DNA from: Vescimonas cirricatena
Lineage (GTDB): Bacteria; Bacillota; Clostridia; Oscillospirales; Oscillospiraceae
Direction: 5' to 3'
DNA: 64,000 nt
Assembly: GCF_020687045.1 (NCBI RefSeq)
Contig: NZ_JAJEPW010000001.1
Coordinates: 62,001-126,000 of the forward strand
The translations under genes and the position numbers were made by a program. Numbering within the stretch: the stretch's first letter is position 1; each line of letters opens with the position of its first letter. Below the pieces are notes generated by a model that was not told the DNA's origin, did not search any database, and saw only the letters and a program-made list of their open reading frames with translations. Positions 41,945 through 50,917 of the stretch are shown in pieces.

Positions 41945-44062
41945 ATGCATATCGACAGGATACCGGTTTACCGGGTATATCAGAGGGCTATTGATTTGGA
42001 GCTTTACCATGCCTTTGCCGAATTGGTAGTACAGACTTCTCTGGACGATACGGCGAGAAGGACTTACCGACAAACAAGGGCGATGCAGATATGGCAGGTG
42101 GAAACGGATGTGTCCGGCTATTTTGAACCATATCATCTGCGTTATCCTGGCGAGGTGTTGGAGCGGTTTGAGGAAAAACTGGGCAATGATGTCCGAGTTC
42201 TCCGCGCTCTGGCCCTGGCGCTGGGAAATACCTGTGCGATCCAGTCTGACAATATGTTTGTGGGCAATCAGCGGGGAGCGTTCCTCCAGAAATTGCGGCG
42301 GTCTGCCGGAGAAGATGTGTACCTGCAGGGCGCTCTGTATCTTTTGGAAACAGATGCGGCACAGCGCCATGCCCTGTTGGAGAAACTGGCAGAAAGGGAG
42401 TGTACGAGAACGGAAGAAGCCCTGTTTGTACTGTCGTTATTTGATGATAGGGAACGCGGCTATGAGGTGATGCATACCCAACTCAGTCATCTATTCACAC
42501 AAAATCGGACACTTTCACTGGTATATGATTTTGGTGTGCTGGAATGGTTCATCCGGTTCTATGCAGAGCAGGCAAAGAAATACCGCGGGAAAGCCGACCT
42601 GGTGCTGCGCACGCTAATGAAACTGCCGTATATGAATATGAAGCCCGACAGCCGCGAATTTTCGGTTTTGACTAAAGCAGGGTATCGCTGCGATGAAATC
42701 ATTTTGGCAAATTCTCTCGCTGTATGGGCGGACAGGCTGCCGGACCGGTTGAGTTCCAAGAGCATCACTGCCGAGAAAATCGCAACAGCGTGTGGGCAGA
42801 TGCTTCTGAATGCTCCAAAGGATCTTTCGGAAGAATTTTATGAGTATCTTGGCTGGCTGTTTCGGTTCTATAACAGCTTTACGGTCAAGTACGAAGGATT
42901 TCAGGGACTCTGGGAAGCGGTTCAATATGGTTTGAACCCCACAGCACCGAAAACACTGTTATGGATGAATCAAACGATACAGAAGGATTTTCCGTACCGA
43001 TTTGATGTGTTTGATCCTCAGTACGATGATCTGGCGAAGGAACTGGAGCGGGATAACTATATGGAGTTGTTTACCCTGCAGATGCTGCATTCCAGGCAGA
43101 GGATCCCTTTGAAACAGTGGCTTTCCAGATATCAGGAACTGACCGGAGCTGACTATGGAGAATATTTCAGAAGTTGGCATACGAACGGTAGGCGGGTATT
43201 TGCCTTTCTGGTGGAAAAGAAGGAAATCAATCTATGGGAGTTTTTCAAGCAGCATCGGCAAGATGGTGAAGATGCGCCACAACTGAAACTGCTGCGGGAG
43301 TATGCCCTGAGAATTTCAAGTTGGAGGTGTTTCCGGTTTGTAGAGAGGCTACTGGCTGAGTACACTTTTTCCCAACTTCAAACGATTTTTGGCGAGCGGT
43401 TTTACTTTCACGAATGCTTTGTCAGGAGTGAGGGGTATTACAGCAGAAGGGAATATAAAACATACATCAGCCGTTCATTCCTATCTGCAGAGCAGCATCG
43501 ACAGCTCTATGACTGGGTGGAGCGTTCAGTTTTCCAGACTGAGCCGGAAAAATATGAGGACTTCGTTTTAAGTGCCTTAAAAGCACCGGAGATCCAACAC
43601 CTTTATGATAAAAAAGCGCTGGCAGCGGTGTTGCGGCAGTTTTTGCTCCACAGCGAGTATAACGGCTATGAAATCAACCGGCTGAAGGAAACATTCTATT
43701 CCAAGGAAGAGTTGGAGGATGAGCGCAGAGCCGAAGCTGAGAGAAAGAAGCAGGAAAAACGACTGGAGCAGGAAAAACGGACCATACAGAAACGGGAAAA
43801 GCTGCAGCAACTTTATAACGGCAGCGCCGAATCTCTGGTTAAATTCATTGGGGGATATTATCATCAGGACGAGAAGAACGAGGTGCTGAATATGGCGTTT
43901 GACAAGCTGGTGGAATGGCCTGTCGGTTGTGTACGGACGATGGAAGCCAAAGGCGCACATGCCTTTTTTGAACTGTGTGGTGAACTGGTAAAGTCTGAAC
44001 CCCGGCCAAGGCATGAGATTTTGAATATGGTACTGACACTGATTGGAGGTGAAGCAGCATGA
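41945..44062 (+). CDS. large helical protein of unknown function (cassette gene 1)
   Basis: The 705-aa protein is almost wholly alpha-helical, reminiscent of repeat or scaffold proteins, with a charged coiled-coil at about residues 590-640 (KEELEDERRAEAERKKQEKR). No enzyme motif or membrane segment was seen. AGGAGG lies ahead of the ATG at 41945. The stop overlaps the next start (ATGA), so it is coupled to the 824-aa protein. No family is recognised. Long helical proteins of this sort can be scaffolds, sensors or effectors in defence or transfer systems, but that is speculation. Confidence 0.8.
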   Translation: MHIDRIPVYRVYQRAIDLELYHAFAELVVQTSLDDTARRTYRQTRAMQIWQVETDVSGYFEPYHLRYPGEVLERFEEKLGNDVRVLRALALALGNTCAIQSDNMFVGNQRGAFLQKLRRSAGEDVYLQGALYLLETDAAQRHALLEKLAERECTRTEEALFVLSLFDDRERGYEVMHTQLSHLFTQNRTLSLVYDFGVLEWFIRFYAEQAKKYRGKADLVLRTLMKLPYMNMKPDSREFSVLTKAGYRCDEIILANSLAVWADRLPDRLSSKSITAEKIATACGQMLLNAPKDLSEEFYEYLGWLFRFYNSFTVKYEGFQGLWEAVQYGLNPTAPKTLLWMNQTIQKDFPYRFDVFDPQYDDLAKELERDNYMELFTLQMLHSRQRIPLKQWLSRYQELTGADYGEYFRSWHTNGRRVFAFLVEKKEINLWEFFKQHRQDGEDAPQLKLLREYALRISSWRCFRFVERLLAEYTFSQLQTIFGERFYFHECFVRSEGYYSRREYKTYISRSFLSAEQHRQLYDWVERSVFQTEPEKYEDFVLSALKAPEIQHLYDKKALAAVLRQFLLHSEYNGYEINRLKETFYSKEELEDERRAEAERKKQEKRLEQEKRTIQKREKLQQLYNGSAESLVKFIGGYYHQDEKNEVLNMAFDKLVEWPVGCVRTMEAKGAHAFFELCGELVKSEPRPRHEILNMVLTLIGGEAA

Positions 44063-46533
44063 GAAATACATTAAAACATCTGACCCTATTGACCAGAATG
44101 AAAGATGACGGATTGCTCCCGGCGCTTACAGGCAGCTTTTCAGAGGATGCCATAGAGCAGGCATGTGGACAGGTGGAGACACTTCAATTACAGAAACGGC
44201 TGCACATCCGAAAGACAAAGCGGATACAGGAAGAACTGATTCGGGTGCCGAACTTTGCAGCGCTCTATGGTGTGTTGTGCAGGCAGGAGATTGGCGATGA
44301 AGAAATTGCTTCAGTCTTAGAGTCAGCAGACGGGTATGGAGAGAAACTGACAGCGTATCCCCAAGAGCAGGTGCTGGCAGTCATGAAATTGGAACTGTTG
44401 CCTTCCCTGCGGTTTGAATACCTGAAATACTATTTTCCCTTTGTGATGTATGAAGAAGAGGAGCAGGTCATATTGGATAACCTGCAGACTTTTCCCATTG
44501 CGGAGTGGAAGGGACTTTCCATGCTGACGGAGCACCAGCGGGATATGATGCGGCAGCCGTTTCTTGGCTCGTATCTGTTTTTCTGGCATCAAAATGAACG
44601 GAAAGCTCTGGAACTGTTGGAACAGAATCGTCCGCTCCAGAGAGTCTGCATCTTGCTCTATCGGTATGGTGTGCGGCTGTTTCTGTCAGTAGAACGCCTG
44701 AAAGATCTCCGGTGGATGAAAATGACCGATGTGGGAAAATTCCGCCGGCTGTTGGCTGTATTTGAATATGACGCAGAGGATTTGTCTGCTTTTTTTGACC
44801 TCTGGCTGGACAACCATGCCGGACAATATGACCTCAACTGGTTTATCTCCCAGCCACATCCTTTGAGCAAGGAACGGAGGGAAGAAATTTTATGCAACCA
44901 ACTGAGTTATCTGAATGCTCTGTATGCCGGCAGGCTCCATCTGGATTTTAATGCTGTCCGGCAATTCCAGTTTTCAATTCTCATTTATGCGGTGGAGCAT
45001 AGAAAAAAGCATTTTTTGGAATTGGTGGATCAGAACAGTGAAGTGTTCCTGTCCTTGGGGCGATACTCTCTATTGTTTGAGCCGGGCTTTTGTGAGCACT
45101 GTAACATCAATTCCCTGACGCTGAAGAATTTGAAAGCCAGCGATTCTGTGAACCGCAGCGACAGCTTTTTTACGCTTCTGGAAGAAGGGCAGCAGTACAC
45201 CTTTGAGGAAATGTATCAGCTTTGGCATCAGAAAGAGGTTTATGTCCGGTTATACACTATGCTGACACCTCTTTCCATAGATCAGCGTTTGCTGACACTG
45301 CGGCAGCTGATAAAACGGGATCTGGTCAGCCAGTATACAGGAGATGCAGAGTTGGAGCAGCTTGGAAAATGTCTGCTGGAAAGGCCGTTTAGCGAATGGT
45401 ATCGGGGTTCATTTGGACATATCTGTGGGCTGACCCGGCGGATTGCCATGGGGCTGCTGCAACACTATACGCAGCTGCAGGCATTCATACCGGATTTCAC
45501 TACAGAGTCGGATGCGGTATTTGCCCTCAATAATATGATGGCTCTTTTGGAAATGACGGATTGGAAACAGGTGCGCAAGGATATTCTGACAACAGATGCA
45601 GACTGGCTGGATCTAAAAGAAAAACTGGCATTTTCAGACGATTTTGTGGAGCAGAACCGGGAGACTGTCACGGAGTTTTTACTGCAGGGCGGCGCGGCTA
45701 TGGTATGCGCTCTCTATGGGGAACTGGACGGGCAGGAGCTGGCTGTTGAAGCGCTACGACGGATCGTACAGGCTGAATTGATGGGTCAGTTCTATAAACT
45801 CAAATATTTTGCCGGTGACCTGCAGCGTGAGATTCGCTACCCTGTCAGCGAGATGCAGGAGAGCTTCTGGAAGAAAAATCTTTCGTTGGCGCGAGGTGCA
45901 TTTTGGGCAGAAGAGGTGGATGATTTTTACCACACTCTGCGGCTTGGTGAACTTCCTCATAGTACCTGCTTGTCTTACCGTACTGGAAGCCAGAGGGAGT
46001 GCCTGTTAGCTGCCTTTGACTCTAATAAGAAGATTGTCCTTGTGAAAAAGGATGAAGCGGTGGTGGCTCGTGCCTGTCTCCGCTTGACAAAAGGTGCATT
46101 TCAAAAACCGCCTGCCGTCGATTTTTCTTTTGCTGATCTGTCGCAGGAGAACATGGATAGCGGAAAGCCTGTCACCAGTGAGAAGCCTGTGCTGTTCCTG
46201 GAGAGTATCTACACTTTCGGACTCAATGATATTGAAAAAGAGGAAGTAATGAAACTGGCAGTTTCCCTGACGACACAGAAAGCGGCAGAGCTGGGTGTTG
46301 TGGCAGTACTTGCAAGACGGTATCTGGGCTGCTATGAACGGGATGAGTATGTGCTTGCACCGTTCTATGTGTACATCTCAAAATCCAAAAACGGATGGCA
46401 GTATCTGGACTCTCTGGGCGGAGCAGCATATACCTCGGCAAAAGAGGAGTATGTAGAGCATCCATTCCTGGTCATACAGACTGCCATGCATCATGCAGGA
46501 GCACATAACAGAAACGAGGTGGATTATGAATAA
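44059..46533 (+). CDS. large protein with PcfJ-like C-terminal core (cassette gene 2)
   Basis: The 824-aa protein is helical over its first 630 residues. The C-terminal 190 residues change character: HTLRLGELPHSTCLSYRTGS, NKKIVLVKKDEAVVARACLR, then LFLESIYTFGLND, AVSLTTQKAAELGVVAVLAR and APFYVYISKSKNGW. A Thr-Cys-x-Ser block followed by a strand with N.KIVLV and VVARACL recalls the H.C..S core of PcfJ proteins, one of which is encoded at 36980. That is resemblance only. It overlaps the genes on both sides, making a tight three-gene unit. Confidence 0.8.
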   Translation: MRNTLKHLTLLTRMKDDGLLPALTGSFSEDAIEQACGQVETLQLQKRLHIRKTKRIQEELIRVPNFAALYGVLCRQEIGDEEIASVLESADGYGEKLTAYPQEQVLAVMKLELLPSLRFEYLKYYFPFVMYEEEEQVILDNLQTFPIAEWKGLSMLTEHQRDMMRQPFLGSYLFFWHQNERKALELLEQNRPLQRVCILLYRYGVRLFLSVERLKDLRWMKMTDVGKFRRLLAVFEYDAEDLSAFFDLWLDNHAGQYDLNWFISQPHPLSKERREEILCNQLSYLNALYAGRLHLDFNAVRQFQFSILIYAVEHRKKHFLELVDQNSEVFLSLGRYSLLFEPGFCEHCNINSLTLKNLKASDSVNRSDSFFTLLEEGQQYTFEEMYQLWHQKEVYVRLYTMLTPLSIDQRLLTLRQLIKRDLVSQYTGDAELEQLGKCLLERPFSEWYRGSFGHICGLTRRIAMGLLQHYTQLQAFIPDFTTESDAVFALNNMMALLEMTDWKQVRKDILTTDADWLDLKEKLAFSDDFVEQNRETVTEFLLQGGAAMVCALYGELDGQELAVEALRRIVQAELMGQFYKLKYFAGDLQREIRYPVSEMQESFWKKNLSLARGAFWAEEVDDFYHTLRLGELPHSTCLSYRTGSQRECLLAAFDSNKKIVLVKKDEAVVARACLRLTKGAFQKPPAVDFSFADLSQENMDSGKPVTSEKPVLFLESIYTFGLNDIEKEEVMKLAVSLTTQKAAELGVVAVLARRYLGCYERDEYVLAPFYVYISKSKNGWQYLDSLGGAAYTSAKEEYVEHPFLVIQTAMHHAGAHNRNEVDYE

Positions 46534-47155
46534 TAGGACAATGACAACAGTTTATGTGGATCGGGATAGTATTTCCCTCAAGACCCGTTCCAGAAGTGGC
46601 TGTTCGCCGCAGCACTTTATTATTTTGAAAAAGGAATTGCAGCGGCTGGAGGAGAAAAAGTATTTGATCACAAAAGATATCCATTCCTATGCAGAACTGC
46701 GGCTGTGTGATGCCGTAGGCGGTGCCAAAGTGCTGGAGTTTTCCTTCACATGGCTGAAGGATGCTGGCAGAGACAGCGTTTCCGGTTATACCGAGCGAAT
46801 AAGACTGCCTTATGAGCCGTTCCGCTCATATGCGGCAGGTGAGAAAGAAAACATTGATGGAACACGGTGGCGGCTGCTGTCCATTCCAGAACAGAGCAGA
46901 CCAAAGCTGGAGTTTCACAGCCGGAAAAATCTCAAGGCCGTAGTGGAGAATCCTATCCTGCGGCACAAACTGGGGAAGTTTCTGGATCAGCATTTTAACT
47001 GGTACAACTACGAACGCATCGTCCTGACAGATGATTACCTGCCTTACAGCTTCTTTTTTGAGGGCTACATGGTACAGGGCACAAAGACCTGCGGCGGAGT
47101 AATCCTGCATGGTGAAGAGGACATCCAAACGGCGAAATACGGGATACATACTTAA
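46526..47155 (+). CDS. protein of unknown function (cassette gene 3)
   Basis: The 209-aa protein (MTTVYVDRDSISLKTRSRSG at its start, then a helix KKELQRLEEKKYLI, a strand-rich middle LRLPYEPF..DGTRWRLLSI, and WYNYERIVLTDDYLPYSFFF) starts eight bases inside cassette gene 2. No family recognised. The C-terminal third looks like a compact alpha/beta domain. A terminator follows, closing the operon. Confidence 0.75.
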   Translation: MNNRTMTTVYVDRDSISLKTRSRSGCSPQHFIILKKELQRLEEKKYLITKDIHSYAELRLCDAVGGAKVLEFSFTWLKDAGRDSVSGYTERIRLPYEPFRSYAAGEKENIDGTRWRLLSIPEQSRPKLEFHSRKNLKAVVENPILRHKLGKFLDQHFNWYNYERIVLTDDYLPYSFFFEGYMVQGTKTCGGVILHGEEDIQTAKYGIHT

Positions 47156-47171
47156 CAGGTTAATAGGAACG

Positions 47172-47205
47172 GAGCCGCAGGTCGGAGATGATCTGCGGCT
47201 CTTTA
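47172..47205 (+). terminator. terminator of the ICE2 core operon
   Basis: GAGCCGCAG pairs with CTGCGGCTC around a 12-base loop, followed by TTTA. It separates the cassette from module 2, which has its own promoter. Confidence 0.8.
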
Positions 47206-47230
47206 TGTAAGCATAATCACAATAGTCAGC

Positions 47231-47259
47231 TTGTACTATTCGAGATAAAGAACTATAAT
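47231..47259 (+). promoter_or_regulatory. promoter of the module 2 regulatory genes
   Basis: TTGTAC (47231-47236), 17 bases, TATAAT (47254-47259), upstream of AGGAGGT-like TGGAGG and the HTH gene at 47280. Confidence 0.75.
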
Positions 47260-47279
47260 CTATCCTATGGAGGTACAAA

Positions 47280-47468
47280 ATGGACTATATGACACTAAAA
47301 GAGGCCGCCGGGCAGTGGGGCGTGACACCTCGCAGGGTAAATTATTATTGTGCCGGTGGGCGTATCCACGGTGCTGTGAAAATGGCTGGTGTTTGGCTGA
47401 TCCCTAAAACCGCAGAGAAGCCGATTGATGGCCGGACAAAACAAGGGAAGGAGCTGAACCATGAATAA
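47280..47468 (+). CDS. small helix-turn-helix protein of module 2
   Basis: The 62-aa protein (TLKEAAGQWGVTPRRVNYYC, then AVKMAGVWLIPKTAEKPID) is a single winged-helix DNA-binding domain of the excisionase/MerR-like type. Proteins of this kind often precede two-component genes in Clostridia. It overlaps the response regulator by eight bases and so is part of the same transcript. Target unknown. Confidence 0.8.
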   Translation: MDYMTLKEAAGQWGVTPRRVNYYCAGGRIHGAVKMAGVWLIPKTAEKPIDGRTKQGKELNHE

Positions 47469-48153
47469 AATTTTGATTATAGATGATGACAGAGAACTGT
47501 GCGCTTTGATCAAACGCAGCGTACAAACAGAACATATAGAAGCCGATTTTTGTAATACCGGAAAAGAGGGCTTGCAGAAATTAAAAGAACAGGAGTATCA
47601 GCTTGTGGTGCTGGATGTGATGATGCCCGGTATGGATGGCTTTGAAACGCTGGAAGAAATCCGTAAAGAGAACAGCCTGCCGATTTTGATGTTTACATCC
47701 AAAAATGACAGCATTTCTAAAGTGCGGGGCTTACGGGCCGGGGCGGACGATTATCTGACAAAACCGTTTGATATGGACGAACTGATTGCCCGTATTGCGT
47801 CCCTCATTCGCCGCTACACCCGCTTTAATCAGCAAGCCGGAGCCATGCAAAAACTGGATTTTGACGGATTGCAGATTGACCTTGAAAATCGTTCTGTTAC
47901 GACGGCAAACGGCACTTTTGAACTTCCGCCAAAGGAATTTGATCTGCTCCTGTACTGTGCAAAACATCAAGGTAAAATTTTGACAAAACAGCAGATTTAT
48001 GAGGAAGTTTGGGGCGAAGAATATTTCTATGATGACAGCAATATCATGGCGATTATCAGCCGGCTTCGTAAAAAATTAGAAGTCAATCCTTCCAGTCCAA
48101 AGTATATCCAGACGGTCAAAGGGATTGGCTACCGCTTTAATAAGGAGGTGTAG
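47461..48153 (+). CDS. OmpR/PhoB-family response regulator of LanFEG module 2
   Basis: The 230-aa protein has a receiver domain (ILIIDDDRELCALIKR, phospho-Asp in LVVLDVMMPGMDGFE, Lys in DDYLTKPFD) and a winged helix (NIMAIISRLRKKLEVNPSS, TVKGIGYRFN). It most likely binds the four 11-bp repeats at 49131-49174 before the ABC operon. It overlaps the preceding HTH gene and lies five bases before the kinase gene. Confidence 0.93.
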   Translation: MNKILIIDDDRELCALIKRSVQTEHIEADFCNTGKEGLQKLKEQEYQLVVLDVMMPGMDGFETLEEIRKENSLPILMFTSKNDSISKVRGLRAGADDYLTKPFDMDELIARIASLIRRYTRFNQQAGAMQKLDFDGLQIDLENRSVTTANGTFELPPKEFDLLLYCAKHQGKILTKQQIYEEVWGEEYFYDDSNIMAIISRLRKKLEVNPSSPKYIQTVKGIGYRFNKEV

Positions 48154-48158
48154 CTGGT

Positions 48159-49076
48159 ATGGAAATCATCGTTTTCTTGTCCATTGTGATTGCTGTTGTG
48201 GCTGTGCTGACTTCCATCGTTCTCGTTCGGCGCGTAAAAAAGCAAATCGCAGAAATGACCGATGCGCTGGTTGATGTGAAAAATGGAAATGGCAACCGGC
48301 GTATTCTGTCTGCAACAAATGAATTGACAGCACCTCTTGCCTATGAAATCAATGAGATCGTTGTGTCCTATGAAAGCAGACTTTCGATTGTCCAGCAGAC
48401 AGAGGAAACCAACCGCCAGCTTATGACGAGCCTTTCCCACGATGTTCGGACACCCCTTACAACCCTCATCGGCTATCTTGACGCTGCACACAAAGGACTG
48501 GTCACAGGAAAAGACCGGGATGATTATATTGAAACCGCCCGCCGGAAAGCCCATGATCTGAAAGAATATATTGATGTGCTCTTTGACTGGTTCAAGTTAA
48601 ATTCCAACGAGTTTGCTTTGGAGATCCAGAGTCTTGAGACCGCAGAGCTGACAAGAAATATCCTGATCGACTGGATACCGATTTTTGAGGATAAACAGGT
48701 CGATTATGACATTGATATTCCTGAACAGCCTGTTCGGGTAAGATTGGATATGGACAGCTATATGAGGATCATCAATAATCTCATTCAAAATGTAATTGCT
48801 CACAGTCATGCGGACAAAATCAAAATTGTCCTGTCAAAGAAGGAAAATAACATGGAATTGTTGCTGGCGGATAATGGAGTGGGAATTGAGAAAGAAGATT
48901 TGAAACACATATTTGAACGGCTTTATAAGTGTGATAAAGGACGCTCTGAGAAAGGCAGCGGTCTTGGTCTTTCTATTGTCCACCAGCTTGTAGAAAAGAT
49001 GGGTGGAAGCATAACAGTTGAAAGCGTACCGGGAAAAGGGACTGAATTTATGTTGCTTTTTCCTTTGGAGATTTAA
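48159..49076 (+). CDS. sensor histidine kinase of LanFEG module 2
   Basis: The 305-aa kinase has just one N-terminal hydrophobic helix and no extracellular domain, then H-box SLSHDVRTPLTTLIGYLD, N-box MRIINNLIQNVIAHSHA, and G-boxes LADNGVGIEKED and GSGLGLSIV. This short layout suggests intramembrane or transporter-mediated sensing, unlike the module 1 kinase with its large sensor region. It pairs with the response regulator directly upstream. Confidence 0.92.
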   Translation: MEIIVFLSIVIAVVAVLTSIVLVRRVKKQIAEMTDALVDVKNGNGNRRILSATNELTAPLAYEINEIVVSYESRLSIVQQTEETNRQLMTSLSHDVRTPLTTLIGYLDAAHKGLVTGKDRDDYIETARRKAHDLKEYIDVLFDWFKLNSNEFALEIQSLETAELTRNILIDWIPIFEDKQVDYDIDIPEQPVRVRLDMDSYMRIINNLIQNVIAHSHADKIKIVLSKKENNMELLLADNGVGIEKEDLKHIFERLYKCDKGRSEKGSGLGLSIVHQLVEKMGGSITVESVPGKGTEFMLLFPLEI

Positions 49077-49130
49077 GCGGGTTCCCGTCTTTATGGCGGG
49101 AGCCTTTGTCATTTTGCCGGATTTCAAATT

Positions 49131-49184
49131 GCAAGGTTAATGCAAGGTTGCGGCAAGGTTAATGCAAGGTTGGCGTGATAGAAT
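49131..49184 (+). promoter_or_regulatory. four tandem 11-bp repeats and -10 of ABC operon 2
   Basis: GCAAGGTTAAT (49131), GCAAGGTTGCG (49142), GCAAGGTTAAT (49153) and GCAAGGTTGGC (49164) abut exactly. A -10 (TAGAAT, 49179-49184) starts five bases after the last repeat, and no separate -35 is visible. Spacing, number and core match the module 1 operator. Confidence 0.85.
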
Positions 49185-49210
49185 ACCTTACAGAACAGGA
49201 GGTTTTGAAT

Positions 49211-50137
49211 ATGGACATCAATACAATCATTGAAACAAAAAATCTGACGAAGCAATACGGCTCGCAAAAGAGTGTGGCTGACTTAAATATCCATGTGAAG
49301 CGTGGGAGAATTTATGGTCTGCTGGGCAGAAACGGAGCCGGAAAAACCACTACCATGAAAATGCTGTTGGGCTTAACGAAGCCGACTTCCGGGGAGGTCA
49401 AAATCTGGGGAAAGCCCTTGCAGGGGAATGAAAAGAAATTGTTGCCCCGTATTGGCAGTCTGATTGAGTCCCCTGGCTTTTACCCAAATCTGACCGGCAC
49501 AGAGAACCTGCGTATCTTTGCTACCCTGCGGGGCGTACCCAACAATCATGCTATCAAAGATGCCCTGGATCTGGTAGGACTGCCTTACAAAGATAAAAAA
49601 CTCTTTTCACAGTATTCTCTTGGTATGAAGCAGCGGCTTGCCATCGCCCTTGCTGTGATGCACGATCCGGAACTTTTAATTTTGGATGAGCCGATCAATG
49701 GTCTCGATCCCATCGGTATTGCAGAAGTACGATCCTTTATTCGGGAGCTTTGCGACGCAAGAGGAAAAACCATTTTGATTTCCAGTCACATTCTTTCGGA
49801 AATTTCCCTGCTGGCTGACGATATTGGAATTATCGACCACGGCGCATTGCTGGAAGAAGAAAGCCTTGCTGAGCTGGAACAAAAAAGCAGTAAGCATATC
49901 CGGTTTACACTCTCTGATACTGCGCAGGCGGCAAGAATTTTGGAACGCATTTTCCATGAAAACCATTTTTCCATACAGGACGACCACAATCTGCGCCTGC
50001 ACAACCTTGATCTGCCTGTGGGGAAAATTGTAACTGCCTTTGTAGAAAACGGATTGGAGGTATCAGAGGCGCATACTTGTGAAGAAAGTCTTGAAGATTA
50101 CTTCAAGCGTGTGACAGGGGGCGAAGGAATTGCTTAA
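49211..50137 (+). CDS. LanF/BcrA-type ABC ATPase (module 2)
   Basis: The 308-aa ATPase has Walker A GLLGRNGAGKTTT, signature YSLGMKQRLAIAL, Walker B LILDEPINGLDP, and an E-loop (GSLIESPGFY), again the lantibiotic/bacitracin-export feature. A C-terminal extension of about 80 residues (SSKHIRFTLSDTAQAARILE onward) is as in BcrA. AGGAGG precedes the ATG at 49211. Its end overlaps the next gene. Confidence 0.92.
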   Translation: MDINTIIETKNLTKQYGSQKSVADLNIHVKRGRIYGLLGRNGAGKTTTMKMLLGLTKPTSGEVKIWGKPLQGNEKKLLPRIGSLIESPGFYPNLTGTENLRIFATLRGVPNNHAIKDALDLVGLPYKDKKLFSQYSLGMKQRLAIALAVMHDPELLILDEPINGLDPIGIAEVRSFIRELCDARGKTILISSHILSEISLLADDIGIIDHGALLEEESLAELEQKSSKHIRFTLSDTAQAARILERIFHENHFSIQDDHNLRLHNLDLPVGKIVTAFVENGLEVSEAHTCEESLEDYFKRVTGGEGIA

Positions 50138-50915
50138 ACTAATCAAATGCGAATTTTTGAAATTGAAACGGAAGAAATTTATTCCGCTGATTATTCTGGC
50201 TGCTTTCCTGTTTCCAATCCCGCTGACTTATCTGATGACAACGCCCTCTATGATGGAGCGATATACGGATCAGGCAGATGCTTTCGACGGACTATTTAAC
50301 ATGGTGTTAGGATATGGTATCCAGTTTTTACTGCCCTGCATTATCGGTGTGATTGCCGCTATCCTGTTTTTTATGGAACGCGACAACGACACATTCAAAA
50401 ATCTGCGTACAATTCCCGTAACCAGCACGCAAATGGTGCTTGCAAAAATTATTGTCCTGTTTCTCTTTGGAATTGTTTTTTGTGTGGCTTCTACCATTGT
50501 AACAATTCTTTGCGGATTTGGAACATTGGAAGTTTATGGAATAGGCTATAAATTGTTTTTAGCAGTCGAAACAGGAATTTTCATTACGGCAGGAACACTC
50601 CCGTTGATTGTTCTTGTTGTCTTTTTCAGTAAGACCTATGTTTTTTCCATTTTGCTGTGTGTCTTTTACAGTGTTCTGAACATGAGTGCTACGGCATTGT
50701 TTGACACACTGCCTAAAACCATATTATGGCTTCTGCCCACGCCACTGACTACATTTTGGAGTGCGGGAGATATGGCGGCTCATGGAATAAAAATGGACTT
50801 GGAGCAAATGACAGGGCTAATTCCTTCAACATTTCAAGTTGTATTCATTCTTGGGATCATGGCATTAGTTTCGTTCTTACTGATTGACAGATTATATAAG
50901 CAGAGGGGGGAATAA
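50130..50915 (+). CDS. LanE-type ABC permease (module 2)
   Basis: The 261-aa membrane protein starts with TTG inside the ATPase gene (LKLIKCEFLKLKRKKFIPLI), the standard family N-terminus, behind a GAAGGAA site. About six hydrophobic segments follow. It is the first membrane subunit of the module 2 exporter. Confidence 0.85.
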   Translation: MLKLIKCEFLKLKRKKFIPLIILAAFLFPIPLTYLMTTPSMMERYTDQADAFDGLFNMVLGYGIQFLLPCIIGVIAAILFFMERDNDTFKNLRTIPVTSTQMVLAKIIVLFLFGIVFCVASTIVTILCGFGTLEVYGIGYKLFLAVETGIFITAGTLPLIVLVVFFSKTYVFSILLCVFYSVLNMSATALFDTLPKTILWLLPTPLTTFWSAGDMAAHGIKMDLEQMTGLIPSTFQVVFILGIMALVSFLLIDRLYKQRGE

Positions 50916-50917
50916 AC

